Shown here one piece after another: positions 53,642-61,942 of a stretch of DNA of 64,000 nucleotides (position 1 is its first letter; each line of letters begins with the position of its first letter). Under the pieces are notes generated by a model. The model was not told where the DNA came from, did not search any database, and was given only the letters and a program-made list of their open reading frames with translations. The stretch is from an uncultured Pedosphaera sp. (lineage in GTDB: Bacteria > Verrucomicrobiota > Verrucomicrobiia > Limisphaerales > Pedosphaeraceae), in the NCBI GenBank assembly GCA_903918755.1, contig CAIXFN010000028.1, positions 62,001-126,000 of the forward strand. The letters run 5' to 3'. A program made the position numbers and the translations under genes.

Positions 53642-54564
53642 TCGTCCGGGTCATCAAATCCCGCCGTCCACGCCACGGCCTGGCGGCAGCTTTTCATGGT
53701 GGGCGGCACCCGCACCAGATACTGCCGTCCGGTGGAGGGACAGAAAACGGATACAACCACAATCGGTTCATCTTCGGGCAAGAGCACCCGCAACAATTGG
53801 CGTTTCCCACCCGGATCCCGATCTTCATCGATTACTTTGGCGGACACCTCCCGGAGAAATTTTTCGAAACCCAGGCGCTCGATCATGACTCGTCGCAACT
53901 CGACATTGCGCTCCGCGAGAATGCCAGCACCGGAGAGCGTTTCCGGGGCAAACGCGATTTGCGGTGTCACCGGCACCCCGCGCCACCGCAAGCCGACCCC
54001 GTTACAGGATTCGGGAAGGCGGGTGATTTTAGTTCCGCCAATATCCACCCACGAGGCGATCCGAATGGCAGGTGGCAGTTGGTCGATCCGGTGGCAACCG
54101 CGCAGGTCCAGGGAAGACAGCGGCCCCAAGCTGGCGGGAATTCGCCGGAGGGCGGTGCAACCACGGGCCCGCACCGAGCCATGAACCACGTGGGCATCCT
54201 CGGGCCAGTCCCGAAGAGCGGTGGAACCGTCCAAGCGGAGAAAGTTCACCCGCAGCCCCGCCGGCAAACTTTCCAGGCGGGTGCAATTGGTCAGGATCAG
54301 CGAATTAACCGCTAAATCAGGCGGGAGTTCGGCGATTTGCTGGCAATCGGTCAGATCGAGTTTGAAATCCACGACCAACCCAGGAGGCAAGGCTGTCAAA
54401 GGTTGTCCGGTCAGGGATAACGAGTAGCAATGCAGACCGGCGGGCAAAACAACCGGTTGCTTGAGGGCGGCCATTCCCAGGTCAAGAATCCCCGTGGTCA
54501 CATCCGCGGGGGCCCGACCCGCGCGGATCAATTCCGCAGCTTCCCTGGCAGCAAGTTTCGGCAT
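53617..54564 (-). CDS. DUF6745-type protein with leucine-rich-like repeats
   Basis: The 315-residue protein has about 130 residues of short repeats (LTGQPLTALPPGLVVDFKLD, CTRLESLPAGLRVNFLRLDG, GCTALRRIPASLGPLSSLDL). Its C-terminal domain ends VSVFCPSTGRQYLVRVPP then SCRQAVAWTAGF and YAPLVET, which I recognise as DUF6745-like. No enzyme motif is seen. Proteins of this kind often occur next to the small QGDV/QREY protein found here 15 bp upstream. The gene is last in the STM4013-STM4012-STM4011 minus-strand operon. Confidence 0.7.
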   Translation of the reverse strand: MPKLAAREAAELIRAGRAPADVTTGILDLGMAALKQPVVLPAGLHCYSLSLTGQPLTALPPGLVVDFKLDLTDCQQIAELPPDLAVNSLILTNCTRLESLPAGLRVNFLRLDGSTALRDWPEDAHVVHGSVRARGCTALRRIPASLGPLSSLDLRGCHRIDQLPPAIRIASWVDIGGTKITRLPESCNGVGLRWRGVPVTPQIAFAPETLSGAGILAERNVELRRVMIERLGFEKFLREVSAKVIDEDRDPGGKRQLLRVLLPEDEPIVVVSVFCPSTGRQYLVRVPPTMKSCRQAVAWTAGFDDPDDYAPLVET

Positions 54565-54579
54565 AGGACACGACCTCCG

Positions 54580-54918
54580 CTAATCGACCACCCGCCGGAT
54601 GGCCTGGGGGGAGTATTCCCGTTGGATACGCACCTCGTAATTGCCCCGGGGAAGGGTCACCGGTTTATGTTCTTCATGGAGCACGGTGGCCGAATTCGCC
54701 AGAACCTGGAGATACAGCCCAGCGCCAACCGAGAACACCTGGGCGGAACCCGGATCTTGCAACCGATGCGCATGTCCGGTCGCTTCCCCTTCCGCCAGCA
54801 CCGGTCGTCGATCAACGCGCGTACCGGTGGGTGGGTTGGGGAGGGCAATGATGAAAACGTCCCCCTGCCGCCAAAGCGGAGTGGCCGGTTTGGAGAAGAT
54901 CCTGGGTAACTTCCACAT
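54580..54918 (-). CDS. Small conserved protein (QGDV...QREY type), DUF6745 partner
   Basis: The 112-residue protein has a compact beta pattern: PLWRQGDVFIIALPN, LAEGEATGHAHRLQ, LYLQVLANSATVLHEEHKP and NYEVRIQREYSPQAIRRV. The conserved His residues (TGHAH, EEHKP) could bind metal. I know it as a small companion of DUF6745 proteins without assigned function. The start at 54918 is chosen because the long upstream extension lies inside the radical SAM gene. It sits 31 bp after STM4011 and 15 bp before the DUF6745 gene. Confidence 0.7.
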   Translation of the reverse strand: MWKLPRIFSKPATPLWRQGDVFIIALPNPPTGTRVDRRPVLAEGEATGHAHRLQDPGSAQVFSVGAGLYLQVLANSATVLHEEHKPVTLPRGNYEVRIQREYSPQAIRRVVD

Positions 54919-54949
54919 CGGGGCAAAATAGCCTGATAAAGTGACCAAA

Positions 54950-55819
54950 TCAAGTCCGGCCGCGAGCGGGAATTCGCTCCAGCAATCCTTCCCCGAAGAC
55001 CTCCGCCAGGCCGAGTTCCTCCAAATGCACGTAGCCAATATGGCAGCCACAGGTTGCCGCCGGACAAACGCGGGGACGCAATGCCGCGGCAAAACCCGGC
55101 TCGTAGATATTGCCAATCACTTCCTTGACGAAGTGACAGCGCCGGATGGCACCGTCCCCGTCCACACTGAACACCGTGTGGCCGGTCCGGCACGGGCGCC
55201 CTTGGCTCGGATGGCGCTGGTTATTGACCGGGAAGAGCGGATCAAATTGGGTAAGATAAGACACCTCCGCTGCCGAGTAATAGTCGGGCTGGTCTTTGAA
55301 GGCATTCACCCAGACATAAACTCCCGGAAGCAAACCCTGGCGCAGGGCGGCGAGGGAGGGCAGCGCTTCGCGGGTCCCGACCATCCCCACACTGTAGCGG
55401 ATGCCGTATCGGTCCAGCGCCTGACACTGCCGGAGGAAGAGATCCAACTTCACTTCCTTGGGATGAAAAGTGCACCATAGCGCCAATTTCGCCGGATCCG
55501 CCTCAGGCACCCAATCAAGCGAGCCGGAAAGATTCGTCTGGATGGCCACCCGCCGGACATTGTTCCGCTGGCTGAGGATCGCCAGCGCCCGCTGGTAATA
55601 CCGATGCGTAAGGGCCTCGCCCCAGGGAGTGAACAGAACTCCGATCTCCTCCGGCCGCTCCGCCACCCAGTTCGTGAACCGCTCCAGACAGCGGGAATCC
55701 CGTCGCAATTCTTCCCGGGTGTTTACAGTTTTGGCAAACGGACAATAACCACAGTCGTAATTGCAACTCGAGAGCGGCCCCCGGTACAGGATGGACCAGG
55801 ATGTCCGCGGAGGGTTCAT
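54950..55819 (-). CDS. STM4011-family radical SAM protein
   Basis: The 289-residue enzyme begins SWSILYRGPLSSCNYDCGYC, with the C-x3-C-x2-C cluster that binds the SAM-cleaving 4Fe-4S centre. A C-terminal Cys group (GRPCRTGHTV, IRRCHF, CPAATCGCHIGY) resembles a SPASM/twitch-like auxiliary cluster site, common in peptide-modifying enzymes. The substrate is unknown. It is coupled by an ATGA overlap to the STM4012-like gene. Confidence 0.88.
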   Translation of the reverse strand: MNPPRTSWSILYRGPLSSCNYDCGYCPFAKTVNTREELRRDSRCLERFTNWVAERPEEIGVLFTPWGEALTHRYYQRALAILSQRNNVRRVAIQTNLSGSLDWVPEADPAKLALWCTFHPKEVKLDLFLRQCQALDRYGIRYSVGMVGTREALPSLAALRQGLLPGVYVWVNAFKDQPDYYSAAEVSYLTQFDPLFPVNNQRHPSQGRPCRTGHTVFSVDGDGAIRRCHFVKEVIGNIYEPGFAAALRPRVCPAATCGCHIGYVHLEELGLAEVFGEGLLERIPARGRT

Positions 55820-57144
55820 CGCAATTCAAACCGGGCCATTTTCGCACGCACGACCGGTGACGCCAGCCAGGGGCCCAAAACATCGGAGACTTCCAAGCCA
55901 CGGGCATTCAACCGCAGGCAGCCATCCAATTCCTCCGCCAATTGTTCGTCCACCAACTCCTGCAACTGGGGAAAATCAGCGGCGGGCGAGCGGCCAAAAA
56001 ACGCCGCATAGGCGGGGCCATCAAGGCCTTCGGCGCGCAAGAGGGATTTTAGCAAATAGCGGCGTTTCTGTTCGCTGAGGTCGAGTTCAAACCCGTAATC
56101 CGCCTGGGCGAAATCAGCCCGTCCGCGCTGGTTGAAATCACGGATGACCTCCAGGATGCCCGAACGCCCCACCGCAAACTCCGTGGAGTAGTGCAACGCG
56201 GCGGTATAGGAACGGGCGCCCGCTCCCAGGCCGACCAAACCATCCTCCTGGCAGCAATAGATAGGGCCTTCGGGCGCGGCATACGAATCCCGGCGAAACA
56301 GCCGTAGCGAGATTTGCCGGTAGCCCTGCGCCAACAGGTAGTCCCGTCCCGCACGATAGAATACCAGTCGTTCATCCGGGGATTGCCAAGCTTTGCCATC
56401 CAACTGGGTTAAGGGCCGGACATAGAGGGGGTAGAGGTAGAGCTCTTGCGGAGAGAATTCGAGCACCCCCACCAGGGACTGCCGCCAGGAGGCCAGGGTC
56501 TGGCCGGGAATGCCGTAAATCAGGTCGAGATTGAGGCAGGGAAAACCGACCGCGCTGAGGAGTTCCAGCGCCCGTTGCAATTCGCCGACCGGTTGGCTGC
56601 GGCCCAGCGTCCGCAATTCCGCGGGAATCAGGCTCTGCACCCCAAGACTCATGCGGGTGACGCCTTGCTCCCGCAAGAACTCGAGCTTGGCCGCGTCCAC
56701 CGTGGCGGGCGAGGCCTCGATGGCCCGGGGAAGGTGGTCGGTCGCCCCGCGAAAAAAACTCCGGAGAATTTCAAATAGGCGTTGAAGTTCGGCCAGGGAC
56801 AAAAAGGTTGGAGTTCCACCCCCGATGGCCCAGCGCGCCATCCGGGCCGACTCCCCGAGCGAGGCGGCCACCACCTCCGCCTGAACGGCCAACGCATCCA
56901 AATATTGGCGGACCAGGTCGCCGCCAGGGTGGGTGGTGGTGAAGAGATTGCAAAAGCCGCAGCGCATTTCACAAAAAGGCACGTGCGCGTAGAGAAAAAG
57001 TGATTGTTTGTCCTCCCGCTCCCAAACCTCCGCGAGGGAGCGCGGCTTGGCCAGTCGGCGGTAGGCCGTCTTGTGGGGATAGGCATAGGCATAGCTTTGA
57101 AAAGCCCCGCCCGCTTTCAAGAGTGCCCGCAGCGTCCCACTCAT
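55816..57144 (-). CDS. STM4012-family (HemN-like) radical SAM protein
   Basis: The 442-residue protein resembles coproporphyrinogen III dehydrogenase (HemN/HemW). YAHVPFCEMRCGFCNLFTT has the C-x3-C-x2-C cluster, and WAIGGGTPTFLSLAELQRLF (GGGTP) binds SAM. TRMSLGVQSL and LNLDLIYGIPGQTLASWR also follow the HemN pattern. The family is a distinct branch found with STM4011 and STM4013 and is not thought to be the haem enzyme. The start at 57144 gives an ATGA overlap with STM4013. It is the second gene of the minus-strand operon. Confidence 0.9.
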   Translation of the reverse strand: MSGTLRALLKAGGAFQSYAYAYPHKTAYRRLAKPRSLAEVWEREDKQSLFLYAHVPFCEMRCGFCNLFTTTHPGGDLVRQYLDALAVQAEVVAASLGESARMARWAIGGGTPTFLSLAELQRLFEILRSFFRGATDHLPRAIEASPATVDAAKLEFLREQGVTRMSLGVQSLIPAELRTLGRSQPVGELQRALELLSAVGFPCLNLDLIYGIPGQTLASWRQSLVGVLEFSPQELYLYPLYVRPLTQLDGKAWQSPDERLVFYRAGRDYLLAQGYRQISLRLFRRDSYAAPEGPIYCCQEDGLVGLGAGARSYTAALHYSTEFAVGRSGILEVIRDFNQRGRADFAQADYGFELDLSEQKRRYLLKSLLRAEGLDGPAYAAFFGRSPAADFPQLQELVDEQLAEELDGCLRLNARGLEVSDVLGPWLASPVVRAKMARFELR

Positions 57145-57950
57145 GCCGTTCCTCCGGTCCGGCCGGGCACAATCACTTCCGCGTAGGGCACCGTCCAAAC
57201 CACCGGATGAGCCAAGCGGTGCCCACGCCAGCCGTCCTCCCCGTAAGCGGTGCCATGATCCGATAGCAACAGGCAAAACGTCGGGCGACGCTTACGCGCC
57301 AGCGCCACCAGCAAGACCGGGAGTTGCCCGTCCACATAACGCAGCGCCGCCGCATGACTTGCCACTGAATCGGTTTCCGCTCCCGGCAAATAATGGCAGT
57401 TGGGTTGGTGCAGGGCCGAGACATTGATAAAGAGAAAGGTGGGGCGGTCGGTTTCGCCGGCGAGCAGTTCCGCGGCCAGTTCAAATTGGTGCCGGCTCGA
57501 ATCCGGCTCGGTCACCCCAAAGCGGGTCTCCCAATAGGCGCACTCGAACAATCCGGGAAGCACGCGGCCCAAGGGATCCTTCCGGTTGAAAAACCCGACC
57601 CCGCCAATGCAAATCGTCCGCCACCCCTCCGCCCGGAAACCGGTAATGATATCCGGCGCGTCAAAAATCTTGGTGCCCTGCCCCATGGTCTCACTCCCCA
57701 TAAACCGGGCGCCAAACAAACGCGGGGGCGCTTCTCCCGGTCGGGCGGGAGTAGGCAGGAAACCGGCGAAAAACGCCTGATGGGCGGCCAGGGTGAAACT
57801 GCCCGGCGAATGGCGCTCCTCCCAGCCTTGCGGCAGCAAACGGGCCAGCACAGGCGTCCGGCCCTCCCGCCATTCTGCCGTTGCCACATCAAAGCGCAAC
57901 GTGTCCAGCACGAGCATCAGAATGTCATGCGAACGGCAAATCTCATTCAT
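57141..57950 (-). CDS. STM4013-family sulfatase/phosphatase-like hydrolase
   Basis: The 269-residue protein has an alkaline-phosphatase superfamily core. ILMLVLDTLRFDVA holds the first metal-binding Asp, PGSFTLAAHQAFFAGFLPT holds the position of the nucleophile Thr, and LLLSDHGTAYGEDGWRGHRLAH carries the D-H-G and later His ligands. This is the STM4013/SEN3800 hydrolase family. It is the first gene of the minus-strand operon and overlaps STM4012 by 4 nt. The start at 57950 was chosen on homology; the upstream extension lacks it. The 350-bp region to 58301 shows no gene and may hold divergent promoters. Confidence 0.85.
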   Translation of the reverse strand: MNEICRSHDILMLVLDTLRFDVATAEWREGRTPVLARLLPQGWEERHSPGSFTLAAHQAFFAGFLPTPARPGEAPPRLFGARFMGSETMGQGTKIFDAPDIITGFRAEGWRTICIGGVGFFNRKDPLGRVLPGLFECAYWETRFGVTEPDSSRHQFELAAELLAGETDRPTFLFINVSALHQPNCHYLPGAETDSVASHAAALRYVDGQLPVLLVALARKRRPTFCLLLSDHGTAYGEDGWRGHRLAHPVVWTVPYAEVIVPGRTGGTA

Positions 57951-58301
57951 GTCGGGCCGATTCAATGGCCGCAGAATGACATTCCCAGGGTCCCGGGAAA
58001 AGCGTTTTTGCCAGCCACGAGCAGAGAGCGCGCAACCAACGCCTGGCAAAACGACAAAACGGCAAATCTGGGGGGAGGCGTCCATTTGCCACCCCTTCCG
58101 CGACGGATTCTGGGGTGTCAGGTTTGTGGTTCCGCGAATTTGCGCTCGCCCCCCGCCGAGGCCGGCGGCGAATCTGGGCCTCTGCCCAAGATCCCGCACC
58201 TTCGGGGCGCATGACTGGCAGCCCTTTGTTCTTGAAGTTGCGGTTCAACTTTCCCTAAAAACTGCCCCTGCAGGTTGGCGTCTCCCCCCTGCACCGCCAT
58301 C

Positions 58302-58769
58302 ATGACCGAAGAAGAACGTCTCATTGAAAAGCTGCAACTGATCGAAGCCCTTTATGCGGGGGCGGCGACCCCGGGGGAGCGGCAGGCCGCGGCCGCCGCC
58401 CGGGATCGCATTCGCGAGCGGTTAAAGTCGCAACAGCAAACCGATCCTCCGATTGAATACAGCTTTAAGCTGCGCGATCGGTGGTCGCACAAACTCTTGA
58501 TTGCCCTGATCCGCCGGTATCAACTCCGGCCGTACCGCTACCCCGGCCAGCGCTACACCACGGTGATGGTGCGGGCTCCCCGGAGTTTCGTCGACGAGGT
58601 GCTCTGGCCGGAGTTCACCCAGTTGAATCAGACGCTCGCCAATTTCCTGAATAGCGTGACGGACCGCGTGATCGCCCAGGGCATTCACGCGGACGCCGGC
58701 GAAGTCGAAGTGGCGACGGGCCAATTGTCCGACACCACCCCGGCAAGTTCGGGCTTTGAACAGTCTTGA
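58302..58769 (+). CDS. Small hypothetical protein with DUF2786-like N-terminus
   Basis: The 155-residue protein starts MTEEERLIEKLQLIEALYAG and continues with a helix (ERQAAAAARDRIRERL), somewhat like DUF2786. A basic alpha/beta domain follows (WSHKLLIALIRRYQLRPYRY, then TVMVRAPRSFVDEVLW). No activity is known. It is convergent with the proteasome operon (7 bp from the pafA stop) and divergent from the STM4013 gene. An upstream in-frame Met lies nine codons before the chosen start. Confidence 0.55.
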   Translation: MTEEERLIEKLQLIEALYAGAATPGERQAAAAARDRIRERLKSQQQTDPPIEYSFKLRDRWSHKLLIALIRRYQLRPYRYPGQRYTTVMVRAPRSFVDEVLWPEFTQLNQTLANFLNSVTDRVIAQGIHADAGEVEVATGQLSDTTPASSGFEQS

Positions 58770-58775
58770 ACTCGT

Positions 58776-60233
58776 TTACCGCAGCCCCGGCCGACCGTGG
58801 TGCGGACGCGGGGCCGCCGGAGCAGTGGGGCCACGCTTCATGGCGGCGTGAAATTCGGTGATCCAGGCGGACAGATCGGGTGGCGCGGGGTCAAATGGGT
58901 TCAGTAAGTTCAGCGGATTGATGCCGTCCACGCCGATGATTTCCCAGTCAATGGAATAGGGCGGAGCGAATTGCCGGAGGAGTTTCATCACCCCGGATCG
59001 GGCGTGCGCCCGGGAATTCCCGGGCGGCTCCATGATGGCGGCGGTGATCGCTTCCTCGGTCAAATGCCATCCCGGCGGTGTCTGGCTCAGGGCCTGACCC
59101 AGGCTCCGGGCCGGATCGATTTGGTGAAATTCCAAATCCTGCGCCTTGAGCCAGGCATCCTCCCAACTCAGCCCTTCCTGGGCCCGGAATTTTTCGAGCA
59201 ACCAATGCTTGGTAATCCAGTCCACCTGGCCGACGAGGGTTTCGGGCGCGGTGGCCAGGGCTTGCAACGTCGTTTCCCAGACCTGCAGGAGAAGGTCGGT
59301 CTCCGCATCCCGGCCCCGGAATTCGCCCTGCGCGGCGACCAAAAACCGCTGCAACAATTCCAACGCATCCCCCGTGTGACCGTCCGCCAGTTTGACTTCC
59401 CAGGGGCCGGTGATCTGGTGGGAGAGCGCCCGAAAAGTTTTCACGGCATCCGCCAGGACGATTTTCGGGAGGTGGTTGATCTCCAGCAAATCCAACATCA
59501 GCGAGGTGGTGCCGACCTTGAGCAGCAAGGTGTTGGGCAGGACGCTGGTGTCCCCATGCAGCAAGTGCAGGCGGCGATATTTGCGGGGGTCGCCCAACGG
59601 CTCATCCCGGGTGTTGATGATGGAGCGGTTGAACTGCACCCACTCATAGAGATCGTTGTTGATGTAATCGGCCCGCTGGCTCATTTGGAACAGGGCGTCC
59701 GTTCCCGGCCGGCTCATCTCCCCGCGCCATTCCGCCGCCTGCGTGCAGCCGACGCGACCGGCACCGGTGAACAGAAGTCGCAAGGTGAGAAAAGTCAGCA
59801 ACGAAAGCACGTTCGGCTCCGTCAGCGGGGCGGAACGGCGCACGAGGTAATTCTCATGACAACCGAAGGTGGCGCCGGTGTAGTGATCGATGTTGTTCCG
59901 GATGAAACTGACATCCTCTTCCAGGCCCAATTCCCGGACGGCGCGCAGGGTCAGGGCGTCGCCCGCGCGATCGTACCGCAGCAGGTCCAGCAGGGAGACA
60001 CATTCGGGGGTGCAATACTCCAAATGCCCCATGTCGATGTACACCCGGCCACCGTTAAACAGGAAGCCGCCGTTGCCGGGCGGTTCATCCCAATCGCGGT
60101 GGTGCACATCAATTAATCCGTATTCCTCCCGCGCAAAAATCCAGTCACGCACGCGCTCGACCGCGATGAAGGAGCCGGCGGGTGAATTGGTGAGGCACCC
60201 GTATTCCGTCTCCAATCCGGCGACACGATTCAT
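58776..60233 (-). CDS. pafA: UBact/Pup ligase PafA
   Basis: PafA phosphorylates the C-terminal Glu of the small modifier and joins it to a target lysine. The 485-residue protein has the carboxylate-amine ligase fold: VAGLETEYGCLT at the start (ATP/metal Glu residues 8 and 10), YIDMGHLEYCTPEC with the catalytic Asp, and FGCHENYLVRR. The short linker between the first strands and YID lacks the Dop loop, and that separates it from the Dop paralogue. It overlaps prcA by 4 nt (ATGA) and is the last gene of the operon. Family known from actinobacteria; use of UBact is inferred from the operon. Confidence 0.93.
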   Translation of the reverse strand: MNRVAGLETEYGCLTNSPAGSFIAVERVRDWIFAREEYGLIDVHHRDWDEPPGNGGFLFNGGRVYIDMGHLEYCTPECVSLLDLLRYDRAGDALTLRAVRELGLEEDVSFIRNNIDHYTGATFGCHENYLVRRSAPLTEPNVLSLLTFLTLRLLFTGAGRVGCTQAAEWRGEMSRPGTDALFQMSQRADYINNDLYEWVQFNRSIINTRDEPLGDPRKYRRLHLLHGDTSVLPNTLLLKVGTTSLMLDLLEINHLPKIVLADAVKTFRALSHQITGPWEVKLADGHTGDALELLQRFLVAAQGEFRGRDAETDLLLQVWETTLQALATAPETLVGQVDWITKHWLLEKFRAQEGLSWEDAWLKAQDLEFHQIDPARSLGQALSQTPPGWHLTEEAITAAIMEPPGNSRAHARSGVMKLLRQFAPPYSIDWEIIGVDGINPLNLLNPFDPAPPDLSAWITEFHAAMKRGPTAPAAPRPHHGRPGLR

Positions 60234-60976
60234 AACCCCAGACCCGCCCGATCGACCGCTTCATAACGCGCGGTCCGCGTCCCGGCCCGCGCCAGCCAGC
60301 CGATTTCCACCACCCGATCCTTCTCGAGGACGGCCGCCCGCCATCCCGCCCGGCGTTCGGCTTCGGGCGGCAGGGCCTCGCCAAAGGGTTTGTTTTCCAC
60401 CAGCAGCCACCAGGCTTGCAGGAACAACTCCGCGACCGCCGCGCGCTGCGTCAGTCCCGCGGTTTCCCGGCTCAGCCACGCCTGGGCGGCGGCCTCCGTC
60501 TCGGACTGGCTGGCCACCACCATGACTCCGCCGTGTTGTTGCCGGAAACCGCCGTCAAAATGGAGGCGGATCAGGGAGTCATTCGCCGGGGCGGTTCCTA
60601 GTTCCGCCAGCAGCAGTTCTATCAGGAACGGGGCGGTAAAGATCTGTTCAAAGTTGGTCTTCAGTTGCGGACTGAGGCCGAAACTCACCAGGCGCCGCAG
60701 GCTGACATCCTCTGGCGCCCGGGTGAAAGCCTCGGTATGCGCCGCATCAATCGCAGCCTGACGGATCCGCTCAATGTCCGCCGGGTGGCCCAAACCCGCG
60801 AGCGCCTGGCGGTCGAACAATTCGAAGACCTTGGTTTGACCGCCCCCGACCCCGAGCAACAGAATGCCTTCGGGCAGACTCGCGGCAAAGGCGGGTGACC
60901 CGCCCCGCAGTTGATCGCGGACGTATTCGCGGCGGTTCGCCACCGCCTCCAGCCACCGATAGGGTTCCTCAGTCAT
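60230..60976 (-). CDS. prcA: 20S proteasome alpha subunit
   Basis: The 248-residue protein has the Ntn-hydrolase fold without an N-terminal nucleophile: YVRDQLRGGSPAFAASL, GILLLGVGGGQTKVFELFDR (core strands), and LSPQLKTNFEQIF. Alpha rings gate the 20S chamber and dock the ATPase. It begins 3 nt after the beta stop codon and overlaps pafA by 4 nt. The sequence is divergent from actinobacterial PrcA, as is usual for UBact-type operons. Gene order supports the call strongly. Confidence 0.88.
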   Translation of the reverse strand: MTEEPYRWLEAVANRREYVRDQLRGGSPAFAASLPEGILLLGVGGGQTKVFELFDRQALAGLGHPADIERIRQAAIDAAHTEAFTRAPEDVSLRRLVSFGLSPQLKTNFEQIFTAPFLIELLLAELGTAPANDSLIRLHFDGGFRQQHGGVMVVASQSETEAAAQAWLSRETAGLTQRAAVAELFLQAWWLLVENKPFGEALPPEAERRAGWRAAVLEKDRVVEIGWLARAGTRTARYEAVDRAGLGL

Positions 60977-60979
60977 GCG

Positions 60980-61750
60980 TCAAAGGGCGAGCCATTCGGC
61001 CTGTTGTTCATCCCCCACCGTGCTCACTCCCGTGGGCCCCAGTAGCTTGATGGTGGCAAAACTGCGATTGGCCGGATTCACCCCGCCCGTGGCGGAATCG
61101 AACTCGGAGGCCACCATGAGCAGCCGCAGGGCAAACCGGACCGCCTCCGGCAGGCTCATCCGGGACGGCGGCGGCGTACCGTATTGCTCCTGAAAGCTCA
61201 TGATGCTGCGGATGGTGCCGGATCCCGAACCCGAGGCCACATGGCCCACCGCTTGAAACTGCGCGCCCAGGGGATCGTAGAAGTAGATTTGCGGTTTGGC
61301 CGGGGTCACGGATTGATCCAATGCGGCAAAGAGCGGCACCACGACTCCCACGCCCTGCATCGTCATGGGCAGGTTTTCCCGGAGCAGGCGCGCGATGGCG
61401 CGCACCTTGGCCGGCAGGCTCAACGGTTGCAGTTGGCTGCGCCGGTAATATTCAAAGGAGGTTTGCAACACCCGCGCCATCTCGAATGCGGTGGCCGGCA
61501 CGCCCGCAATGGCAAGCAGCGAGGTGGCGTCAATTTCCAACACCTTGTCCACGCGGTCCGTCACAATCAAATTACCCGCCGTGGCCCGGCGATCCCCGGC
61601 CATCAAGACCCCGTCGGCATAATGAAAGGCAAAAACCGTGGTGGCCTGGGTCTCCGTCGGGGCATTCGTGGAGGGAGCCGCCAGTGGGGCCAGCTTTTGC
61701 GCGGTTAACAGGGACAAAAAATCCCCTGCCATCCTAGGGGCGGCGTTCAT
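60980..61750 (-). CDS. prcB: 20S proteasome beta subunit (catalytic)
   Basis: The 256-residue precursor has a 36-residue propeptide, and cleavage before TTVFAFHYADG exposes Thr37 as nucleophile. Asp53 (in GDRRA) and Lys69 (DRVDKVLE) fall exactly at positions 17 and 33 of the mature chain, the catalytic Asp and Lys of proteasome beta subunits. SGSGSGTIRSIM and SATGGVNP match later conserved loops. So this is an active protease subunit. The start codon overlaps the UBact stop (ATGA), which couples their translation. Confidence 0.94.
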   Translation of the reverse strand: MNAAPRMAGDFLSLLTAQKLAPLAAPSTNAPTETQATTVFAFHYADGVLMAGDRRATAGNLIVTDRVDKVLEIDATSLLAIAGVPATAFEMARVLQTSFEYYRRSQLQPLSLPAKVRAIARLLRENLPMTMQGVGVVVPLFAALDQSVTPAKPQIYFYDPLGAQFQAVGHVASGSGSGTIRSIMSFQEQYGTPPPSRMSLPEAVRFALRLLMVASEFDSATGGVNPANRSFATIKLLGPTGVSTVGDEQQAEWLAL

Positions 61751-61920
61751 TGACCGGTGCGCTGACGATAGCGCTTGGCCTGATCCGGATCCACTTTGCG
61801 CATCCGCTTCAACAACTCCTCGGTATTGGGCTTATCCACCTTGGGACTGCCGGGTCCGTCACCACTGCCACCGGGACCGGAGGGTCCGGCCGGGCGCGTC
61901 TTTTGAGCTTGGTCGGGCAT
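61747..61920 (-). CDS. UBact (Pup-like protein modifier), 57 aa
   Basis: The short gene between dop and prcB encodes a disordered Gly/Pro-rich start (MPDQAQKTRPAGPSGPGG), then KPNTEELLKRM, then RKVDPDQAKRYRQRTGQ. The RKVDPDQAxRYRQRxG ending is the hallmark of UBact, the ubiquitin/Pup-like family of Gram-negative phyla. The terminal residue is Gln57, so Dop must deamidate it to Glu before PafA can ligate it. It starts 22 nt after dop and its stop overlaps prcB by 4 nt. At 57 residues it is in the family range. Use as a degradation tag is inferred. Confidence 0.93.
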   Translation of the reverse strand: MPDQAQKTRPAGPSGPGGSGDGPGSPKVDKPNTEELLKRMRKVDPDQAKRYRQRTGQ

Positions 61921-61942
61921 AAAAGTGATTCAACTATGACAT

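Noticed and set aside
55816-57144. STM4012-like gene as the haem-synthesis enzyme HemN/HemW
   Set aside because: It has the HemN pattern but sits in a conserved STM4011-STM4013 context typical of a separate family.
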